From the NCBI RefSeq assembly GCF_024614185.1, contig NZ_JAHTLF010000015.1, positions 186,001 through 250,000 of the forward strand: 64,000 nt of DNA, written 5' to 3'. Position numbers and translations under genes: made by a program. Positions 58,380-64,000 of this stretch are shown here, piece by piece (position 1 is the first letter of the stretch; each line of letters starts with the position of its first letter). Under the pieces are notes generated by a model. It made no database searches. It worked only from the letters and a program-made list of their open reading frames with translations, and was not told the origin of the DNA. This DNA is from Nocardioides carbamazepini (GTDB lineage Bacteria > Actinomycetota > Actinomycetes > Propionibacteriales > Nocardioidaceae).

Positions 58380-59389
58380 CCGTTCGAACGGCTTTCGCTA
58401 TGGGCAAAGGCAGCCTCGATGACACTTTCGAGATCTGGCTCCGTGACAGTCAGGTCCACCACGTCGAAATTCGTCAGCAGCCGGTTCGTGACTGCGGCGA
58501 CCAGTCCTGCGGGCACGGAGATCTGCACCTGGTTGCCAACCAGGTGATACTCATGTTCGGCGAAGAGCCGCCGAAGTTCGCCTTCCCGATCGGCATCCAC
58601 TCTGCCCAACTCTGCACGCACTGACTTGCCAGCGGCGAATCTGGACGTCAACTCGCGAAGCTGTCCGTCAAAGAGAATCCGTCCCTGGTGGATCAGGATG
58701 ACCCGCTTGCACATGGCCTCCACGTCCGCCATGTAGTGGCTTGTCAACATCACAGTCGAGCCCTGTCGCGAGTTGAACTCCACTACAAACTCACGGATGC
58801 GGCGCTGCGTCTCCAAGTCTAGGCCGATCGTGGGCTCATCGAGAAACAACAACTGCGGGGCATGAAGCAGCGACGCTGCGAACTCACACTTCATCCGTTC
58901 ACCCAAGGACAGGTTGCGAGAAGGCCGATTCATCAAGTCGCCAAGATCCAGCAACTCGGTCAACTCACGCACTCGAGTCGCGAAGTCACCGTCGCCGATT
59001 CGGTAGATCGCCTTGTTGAGCGCGAAGGAGTCGACGACGGGGAGATCCCACTGCAACTGAGAGCGTTGCCCGGCGATGAGCGCCAAAGTCCCCAGGTATT
59101 CAGGACTCCGACGCCACGGGATGTGCCCGTTGACACGCGCTGTCCCCGCGCTCGGTTCCAGCAAGCCCGTCAGCAGCTTCAGCGTCGTGGTCTTGCCAGC
59201 CCCGTTAGGGCCGATGAAACCGACCACCTCGCCAGGGGAAATGGTGAAACTGACATTGTCGACAGCACTCACGGTGCGCTTGGCGCGACGAACCACCGAT
59301 CGGAAAGCAGCCGACAAGCCGGCGTCACGCACAGGGACCCGGTAGGTCTTCGACATGCCATCGACAACAATTCCTTCGCGCCCGATCAT
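58376..59389 (-). CDS. ABC exporter ATPase (COG4586-like)
   Basis: 337 residues. Walker A FIGPNGAGKTTT at 58-69, the signature NLSLGERMK at 159-167, Walker B LLFLDEP at 180-186, and the H-loop in VMLTSHYMADVE. The C-terminal extension of about 100 residues is typical of the subfamily. It drives export and possibly self-protection. No separate immunity gene is apparent. It is the first gene of the operon. Confidence 0.88.
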   Translation of the reverse strand: MIGREGIVVDGMSKTYRVPVRDAGLSAAFRSVVRRAKRTVSAVDNVSFTISPGEVVGFIGPNGAGKTTTLKLLTGLLEPSAGTARVNGHIPWRRSPEYLGTLALIAGQRSQLQWDLPVVDSFALNKAIYRIGDGDFATRVRELTELLDLGDLMNRPSRNLSLGERMKCEFAASLLHAPQLLFLDEPTIGLDLETQRRIREFVVEFNSRQGSTVMLTSHYMADVEAMCKRVILIHQGRILFDGQLRELTSRFAAGKSVRAELGRVDADREGELRRLFAEHEYHLVGNQVQISVPAGLVAAVTNRLLTNFDVVDLTVTEPDLESVIEAAFAHSESRSNG

Positions 59390-59632
59390 GTACGGAGCCT
59401 ACCGGCGCTAATGACATCGGCGATGAATGTAGCCAGTTCGGCACCGCCTCGAATTGTGCCCAACTGGCGCGAAGAACTGCCGAGAGCCCCTGAGCCGCGC
59501 AATCGCGACCACGACGAGGGTGTCGACCTGCCGACTGCCTGCGCCCGGCCAATGTCGAGCCGCCACCTTAGTTCCAGCCGCAGTCGACCCGGCACAATGC
59601 CCCTGAGCATCAACATCGCAGGCCCTGAGACC
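59390..59632 (-). other. upstream region of the RiPP operon with a possible small ORF
   Basis: A frame of 77 codons from ATG at about 59620 (MLMLRGIVPGRLRLEL...) ends ...AELATFIADVISAGRLRT and overlaps the ATPase start as ATGA. No family is recognised and the composition is not convincing. TACATT with a weak TTCGAG 16 bp upstream is a possible promoter. Nothing else is seen. Confidence 0.25.
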
Positions 59633-60874
59633 TTAGGCCCGCCCGATCGACTTGTTGTCGAGGTCGAACCAGGTGTCGGCGTACCCGGGCTGCTCGACCA
59701 GGTCGGTGCTGGGGCTGGCGCCGGGGTCTGGCCGCCCCTCGGAGTCCACGCCAAGCAGGCCCGCTGTCAACGGCTCACGCGGCGCCTCGCCGAGGCGTCC
59801 CGGGAAGTGACAGGCGACCTTGTGCTTGCGTCCGATCTGCAGCAGCGGCGGCTCGTGCCGAGCGCAGATCTCCTGGGCGATCGGGCACCGCGTCCGGAAC
59901 CGGCATCCCGACGGCGGGTTGATCGGGCTGGGTACGTCACCCTGCAGCCGGATCCGCTCCAATCGTCCACCGGCCGCCGCCTGCTTCACGTCGGGCACCG
60001 CCGAGAGGAGCGCCTGCGTGTAGGGATGGTGCGCGTTGGTGTAGATCGACTCGCGGTCGCCGATCTCGACGATCTTGCCGAGGTACATCACCGCGATCTC
60101 GGGGCAGAAGTGCCGCACGATCGCGAGGTCGTGGGCGATGAAGAGGAATGCGACGCCGAACTCGTTCTGGATGTCCTGGAGCAGGTTGATGACCTGCGCC
60201 TGGATCGACACGTCCAGCGCGGAGACCGGCTCGTCGGCGACGAGCAGCTTCGGTTGGAGCGTCAGCGCGCGGGCGATGCCGATGCGCTGGCGCTGGCCAC
60301 CGGAGAACTCGTGCGGGTAGCGGTTGTAGTGCTCCGGATTGAGACCGACGATCTCGAGCAGCTCCTGGACCCGCGGGAGGATCTTGTCCTTCGGCAGGAC
60401 CTTGTGGATCACCAGCGGCGCCCCGACGATCGAGCCGACCGTCTGGCGCGGGTTCAGCGACGTGTAGGGGTCCTGGAAGATCATCTGGATCTCCCGACGC
60501 AGCGGCTTGAGCTCGCCCGCCCTCGCGTGCGCGATGTCCTGACCCTCGAACCGGATCGCACCCGCGGTCGGCTCGTAGAGCCGCGTGATCAGCCGGCCGG
60601 TGGTCGACTTGCCGCAGCCCGACTCACCCACCAGCCCGAGCGAGGTCGCCTCCGCGACCTGGAAGGACACCCCGTCCACCGCCTGAACGTGACCGACGGT
60701 GCGACGGATCAGGCCCGGTGACTTGACCGGGAAGTACATGCGCAGGCCGTCCACCTCGAGGATCGGCTTCGCGTCAGCGGGGGCGACGGCGGCGCTGTGC
60801 CCCTCGATCCTCGGCGCGACCGCCATGTCGTCCGGGTCCCCCTCGATGGGCTGGTTGATCGTCTCGTTCGTCAT
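59633..60874 (-). CDS. oppF: oligopeptide/dipeptide ABC importer ATPase (OppF-like)
   Basis: 413 residues. Walker A GLVGESGCGKSTTG, signature HEFSGGQRQRIGIARAL, Walker B LLVADEPVSALD, H-loop FIAHDLAIVRH and the C-terminal OppF domain with the cysteines of GCRFRTRCP...C...C that bind an iron-sulfur cluster in some homologues. The tail from about residue 375 is extra and ends in the segment duplicated at 51804. The ATG at 60874 overlaps the oppD stop. Confidence 0.93.
   Translation of the reverse strand: MTNETINQPIEGDPDDMAVAPRIEGHSAAVAPADAKPILEVDGLRMYFPVKSPGLIRRTVGHVQAVDGVSFQVAEATSLGLVGESGCGKSTTGRLITRLYEPTAGAIRFEGQDIAHARAGELKPLRREIQMIFQDPYTSLNPRQTVGSIVGAPLVIHKVLPKDKILPRVQELLEIVGLNPEHYNRYPHEFSGGQRQRIGIARALTLQPKLLVADEPVSALDVSIQAQVINLLQDIQNEFGVAFLFIAHDLAIVRHFCPEIAVMYLGKIVEIGDRESIYTNAHHPYTQALLSAVPDVKQAAAGGRLERIRLQGDVPSPINPPSGCRFRTRCPIAQEICARHEPPLLQIGRKHKVACHFPGRLGEAPREPLTAGLLGVDSEGRPDPGASPSTDLVEQPGYADTWFDLDNKSIGRA
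59640..59714 (-). repeat. 75-bp direct repeat, right copy (3' end of oppF)
   Basis: Identical to 51811-51885. It encodes residues of the oppF C-terminus and lies within the intact gene. Confidence 0.95.
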
Positions 60875-61977
60875 CACAGCTCCTTGGCCCGTTCAACGGC
60901 CAGGTCCGGCGCGATCTCCGGCAGCACCTCGGTCGCGTAGATCGCATCGGGGTTCGGCAGGTGGCACCGTTTGGTGTGATGCCCACCGCGCTCACCCGGA
61001 ACGAGCAGCGGCAGCTCGGTGCGGCACAGGTCGCCGGGCACCTTGTCGCGGTGGGGGCAGCGCGGGTGGAACGCGCAGCCGGACGGCGGGTTCAGCAGAC
61101 TGGGCGGGTTCCCGGGGATCGGCACCAGCCGGGCGCCGGTGTCACCCGAGAGGTCGGGAACGCTGGAGAGCAGACCCCACGTGTAGGGCATCTCGGGGTG
61201 CGTGAGGATCTCCTTGCAGGGGCCGTGCTCGACCGCCCGGCCGGCGTACATCACCAGCACGTCGTCGGCCATCTCCGCCACCACGCCGAGATCGTGGGTG
61301 ATGATGATGACCGCCGAGTTGAACTCGCGCTGCAGGTCCTGGAGCAGGTCGAGGATCTGCGCCTGGACGGTCACGTCGAGAGCCGTGGTCGGCTCGTCGG
61401 CGATGAGCAGGCCGGGGTCGTTGATCAGCCCCATCGCGATCATCGCGCGCTGGCGCATGCCGCCGGAGAACTGGTGCGGGTAGTCGTTGACCCGCTTCTC
61501 CGGGGTCGGGATCCCGACCCGGTCGAGCATCTCGACGGCGCGCTGCTTCGCGATCTTGCGGGAGACGCTGTGGTGCACCCGGTACGCCTCGGCGATCTGG
61601 TTGCCCACGGTGTAGTAGGGGTGCATCGCCGAGAGCGGGTCCTGGAAGATCATCGACACATCGCGGCCGCGCTTGCGCCGCATCTCGTCGGCGGAGATGT
61701 CGAGCAGGTTGACCCCGGCGAGCTCGATCTCGCCGGAGACCTGGGCGTTGGTGCCGCGGTGCAGGCCCATGATCGCCATGCTGGAGACCGACTTGCCGGA
61801 GCCCGACTCGCCCACGATGCCGAGGGTCTTGCCGGCCTCGAGGTCGAACGTGAGGCCGTCGACGGCCTTGACCAGGCCGTCCTGGGTCGGGAAGTGCACC
61901 TGAAGCTCGCGGACCGACAGCAGCGGTCCAGGCCTGGTCGCGGCAGTACTGGCGGTGGACGGGGAGGTGGTGGACAT
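60874..61977 (-). CDS. oppD: oligopeptide/dipeptide ABC importer ATPase (OppD-like)
   Basis: 367 residues. Walker [15 protein letters not shown], signature [17 protein letters not shown], Walker [13 protein letters not shown] and the C-terminal oligopeptide-binding-cluster motif [23 protein letters not shown]. It pairs with OppF as the heterodimeric motor. It starts 13 bases after the permease gene. Confidence 0.93.
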   Translation of the reverse strand: MSTTSPSTASTAATRPGPLLSVRELQVHFPTQDGLVKAVDGLTFDLEAGKTLGIVGESGSGKSVSSMAIMGLHRGTNAQVSGEIELAGVNLLDISADEMRRKRGRDVSMIFQDPLSAMHPYYTVGNQIAEAYRVHHSVSRKIAKQRAVEMLDRVGIPTPEKRVNDYPHQFSGGMRQRAMIAMGLINDPGLLIADEPTTALDVTVQAQILDLLQDLQREFNSAVIIITHDLGVVAEMADDVLVMYAGRAVEHGPCKEILTHPEMPYTWGLLSSVPDLSGDTGARLVPIPGNPPSLLNPPSGCAFHPRCPHRDKVPGDLCRTELPLLVPGERGGHHTKRCHLPNPDAIYATEVLPEIAPDLAVERAKEL

Positions 61978-61990
61978 TTCGAGGTTCCTC

Positions 61991-63007
61991 TCAGCCCAGC
62001 CGCACGCGCGGGTCGATGACGGCGTACAGCAGGTCCACGACGATGTTCGCCGCGATGACGAAGCCGGCCAGCAAGATGACCAGGCCGACCGTGGTGGGTA
62101 GGTCGAAGTCGGTGCTCGCCAGCACAGCCAACTTGCCCATGCCGGGATAGTTGAAGACGGACTCGGTGATGATCGCGCCGCCCATCAGGCCGGCGAAGTC
62201 GAGACCGGCCATGGTCACGATCGGAGTCAAGGCCGCGCGGAGTGCGTGCTTGAAGGTGACCGTGCGCTCAGGCAGGCCTTTCGCTCGTGCCGTGCGGACG
62301 TAGTCCTCCTGGAAGGACTCGATCACGTACGAGCGGGTCATCCGGACGTAGGCGGCCATGAAGAACAGGCACAGCGTGATAGCGGGCAGGGTCAGGCCCG
62401 ACAGCCAGCCACCGATGCCTCCCTCGGCTATCGAGGTGTAGCGCGGGATCTCAGTCAGGCCCCATTGGATCGCGACGAACTTGTAGAGTAGGAGCCCGAC
62501 GAAGAAGGTCGGGAACGCGAAGCCGATCAGCGAGAGACCTACCACGCCGCGGTCGATGAGCATGCCCTTCTTGAGCGCCGCCAGCACGCCGAACAGGATG
62601 CCGCCAGCCATCCACAGCACGAACGCGGCGACGGCCAGGGAGAACGACACCGGGAAGGTGTCCTTGATCAGGTTCGTGACTGTGTCGCCACGTTCACGGG
62701 AGTAGCCCAGGCAGGGCGCCTCACAGCGAACGATCGTCTGGGGCGCCGTCTCGCGCAGCTTGGGGTCGTCCGGGAAGTCGCGGCCCGCCACGACACCCTT
62801 GGCGAAGTCCGACCACTGGTTGATGAAGCTGTCGTCGTAGCCCATCGCGGCAGCGGTCTCCTTCTTCTGCGCGGCGGAGCAGTTCTTGCCGCAGATGAAG
62901 GACTCCTGATCGATCGGCGAGGCGAAAAACAGCGCGAAGGTGACGATGCTCATCACGATGAGCATGATCACGCCGGCGAAGACACGGCGGATGACGTACG
63001 CGAGCAC
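61991..63007 (-). CDS. oppB: oligopeptide/dipeptide ABC importer permease (OppB-like)
   Basis: 338 residues, six membrane segments. The first helix (YVIRRVFAGVIMLIVMSIVTFALFF) is followed by a large extracytoplasmic loop with four cysteines (residues about 38-98), and the EAA-type coupling loop EDYVRTARAKGLPERTV. The start is GTG at 63007. A second permease (OppC) would be expected next, but oppD follows within 13 bases. Confidence 0.92.
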   Translation of the reverse strand: MLAYVIRRVFAGVIMLIVMSIVTFALFFASPIDQESFICGKNCSAAQKKETAAAMGYDDSFINQWSDFAKGVVAGRDFPDDPKLRETAPQTIVRCEAPCLGYSRERGDTVTNLIKDTFPVSFSLAVAAFVLWMAGGILFGVLAALKKGMLIDRGVVGLSLIGFAFPTFFVGLLLYKFVAIQWGLTEIPRYTSIAEGGIGGWLSGLTLPAITLCLFFMAAYVRMTRSYVIESFQEDYVRTARAKGLPERTVTFKHALRAALTPIVTMAGLDFAGLMGGAIITESVFNYPGMGKLAVLASTDFDLPTTVGLVILLAGFVIAANIVVDLLYAVIDPRVRLG

Positions 63008-63050
63008 AGCAGACCTTCTCGAAGGGTTGGTGGCCGGTGGGCACCGACGA

Positions 63051-63077
63051 ACGGGGGCCGCCGTGAGGGCGGCCCCC
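63051..63077 (-). terminator. intercistronic hairpin between oppA-like and oppB-like genes
   Basis: An 11-bp perfect stem (CGGGGGCCGCC, 63051-63061, and its complement 63067-63077) with loop GTGAG, 25 bases after the binding-protein stop. It probably gives partial termination, so the binding protein is made in excess of the membrane components. Confidence 0.6.
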
Positions 63078-63102
63078 GATCGTCAACTGGTTGTCGACAG
63101 AG

Positions 63103-64000
63103 TCACTTCTCGACGCCGAGCACGGCGAGGTCGGCGTAGCCGTTCACCGACACGTTGTTGGCGTAGCCGGTGACCTTCCCTCCGTGGACGAAGTTGAAGA
63201 TCGTGATCTCCAGCGGGATGTAGGCGACGTCCTCACCCAGCTTGGCGTCGACCGCGGCCCACTTGTCGGCCGCCGCGTCGAGGTCGGGCTCGGCGTAGGC
63301 GTCGTCGATGAGCTGGTCGACCTCGGGGCCGCCCTTGTAGTTGCCGTAGTCGTTGCCGTTGGAGTCACCGGTCAGGTTGATCCGGCTGTCGAACAGCGGC
63401 GGGATGACGGTGCCGGCGGACGCCCAGTCAGCGCCCCAACCACCCCAGGTGACGTCGAAGTCGGCGTCCGGCTTCTGGATCACGGCGTAGTAGGTGTCCT
63501 CCAGCGGGTCCAGCTCGGTCTCGAAGCCGGCCTTGTCCCAGGCGGCCTTGAGGGCGGAGGCCTGGTTGTCGGAGGTCGGCGTGCCGCCCGAGTAGGTGAA
63601 CTTGATCTTCACCGGCTTCGGGGCGGAGCACTTCTCGAGCGCGGCCGCGGCGGCGTCCGGGTCACCGGCGGCCGGGATGTCCGCGAATGCCGGGTTCGGC
63701 TGGTAGCCGGGCACGCTGGGGTTGATCACCGAGTCGGTGGCCTTGAAGTACTGGTCGCCACCGCCGGCCTTGATCCAGCCCGCGCGGTCGGTCGCCAGCT
63801 TGAGCGCCTCGCGGCAGTTGGCGTCCTTGAAGACCGGGGAGTTGAAGTTGGGCAGCACGTAGTCGACGTACGGCGACTCGACCTGGGTGTAGCGGTCCCC
63901 GGCCTCGTCCTTCCGGCTGAACAGGGCCGGCGGGAGACGACGCTCGGTCACGGCGTACTGCGCGTCACCCGAGTCCGCGAGCAGTTGCTCGTAGATCGCC
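63103..64000 (-). CDS. oppA: solute-binding protein of the oligopeptide importer (5' end beyond window)
   Basis: The frame is open to the right edge, giving 298 C-terminal residues. YVLPNFNSPVFKDANCREALKLATDRAGWIKAGGG and the later ADFDVTWGGWGADWASAGTVIPPLFDSR are characteristic of family 5 extracellular solute-binding proteins (DppA/OppA). The signal peptide lies outside the window. Ligand is likely a peptide or nickel/glutathione-like compound; it cannot be told apart here. Confidence 0.9.
   Translation of the reverse strand, partial: AIYEQLLADSGDAQYAVTERRLPPALFSRKDEAGDRYTQVESPYVDYVLPNFNSPVFKDANCREALKLATDRAGWIKAGGGDQYFKATDSVINPSVPGYQPNPAFADIPAAGDPDAAAAALEKCSAPKPVKIKFTYSGGTPTSDNQASALKAAWDKAGFETELDPLEDTYYAVIQKPDADFDVTWGGWGADWASAGTVIPPLFDSRINLTGDSNGNDYGNYKGGPEVDQLIDDAYAEPDLDAAADKWAAVDAKLGEDVAYIPLEITIFNFVHGGKVTGYANNVSVNGYADLAVLGVEK

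Larger units (their letters stand above)
51811..59714. mobile_element. azole-peptide (TOMM) gene cassette bounded by 75-bp direct repeats
   Basis: Seven co-oriented genes for a YcaO-type RiPP are enclosed by two identical 75-bp repeats (51811-51885 and 59640-59714). The repeat is the 3' end of oppF. The right copy completes oppF; the left copy lies next to rarA with a stop codon but no gene body. The interior is visibly less GC-rich (hand count of one line at 58681: 38 of 60) than the flank (47 of 60 at 47101). No integrase, transposase or tRNA is present, so the mode of entry is inference. Confidence 0.75.

Noticed and set aside
59633..59720. tRNA-derived attachment site
   Set aside because: The duplicated segment codes for the oppF C-terminus; it has no cloverleaf and no tRNA gene is near.

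Overview
The window is a stretch of very GC-rich actinobacterial chromosome. The evidence is mycobacterial-type mIHF next to gmk and rpoZ, a pyrR-pyrB-pyrC-carA-carB-pyrD-pyrF operon with a PyrR-binding leader hairpin, a PriA without helicase motifs, many leaderless promoters (TANNNT 6-8 nt before the start codon) and KstR-type boxes beside steroid-degradation genes. A Nocardioides-like member of the Propionibacteriales is my best guess; that is inference from gene content, not from a database search. No rRNA, tRNA, CRISPR array or recognisable IS element was seen, and no gene-free stretch exceeds 300 bases.

Layout. 1-7003: cholesterol ring-degradation genes (hsaA-hsaD-hsaC on the minus strand, kstD and a MaoC hydratase on the plus strand), each arm headed by a KstR-like box, with a secreted RTX-repeat protein lying between the arms. 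7115-16129: mixed accessory and metabolic genes (OsmC, rpe, kynureninase, a stand-alone LigD-type polymerase domain, NUDIX, an AAA ATPase, a SigE-family sigma factor with a membrane partner, a MerR-controlled MFS pump, an LLM flavoprotein). 16158-25590: translation and housekeeping genes (rsmB, fmt, def, priA, metK, coaBC, rpoZ, gmk, mihF). 25597-35875: the pyrimidine operon, carrying an extra FMN-dependent alpha-hydroxy-acid dehydrogenase. 36135-39141: csbD, a disulfide oxidoreductase and a ParA/MinD-like ATPase. 39314-51746: nusB-efp-aroQ-aroB-aroK-aroC-prepilin peptidase-aroE-mltG-ruvX-alaS-rarA. 59633-64000: a dipeptide/oligopeptide ABC importer.

The most notable region is 51811-59714. 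It is a compact seven-gene cassette for a thiazole/oxazole-modified peptide (TOMM/LAP, a RiPP): a 54-residue precursor with a Gly/Cys/Ser core, a YcaO cyclodehydratase with a C-terminal PxPxP tail, a short E1-like zinc partner, an unusual 808-residue protein joining an N-terminal recognition/zinc region to a SagB-like dehydrogenase pair, and a three-gene ABC-2 exporter. It is less GC-rich than its surroundings and is bracketed by a perfect 75-bp direct repeat. That repeat is the 3' end of the oppF gene: one copy completes oppF and the other is stranded beside rarA. The simplest reading is that the cassette inserted into the 3' end of oppF and rebuilt it. No integrase is present.

At the sequence level there are three kinds of intergenic palindromic repeat: a 56-nt element in four equal-length copies (7028, 36004, 36395, 39252), a nested four-copy array between metK and priA, and a paired palindrome between osmC and rpe.
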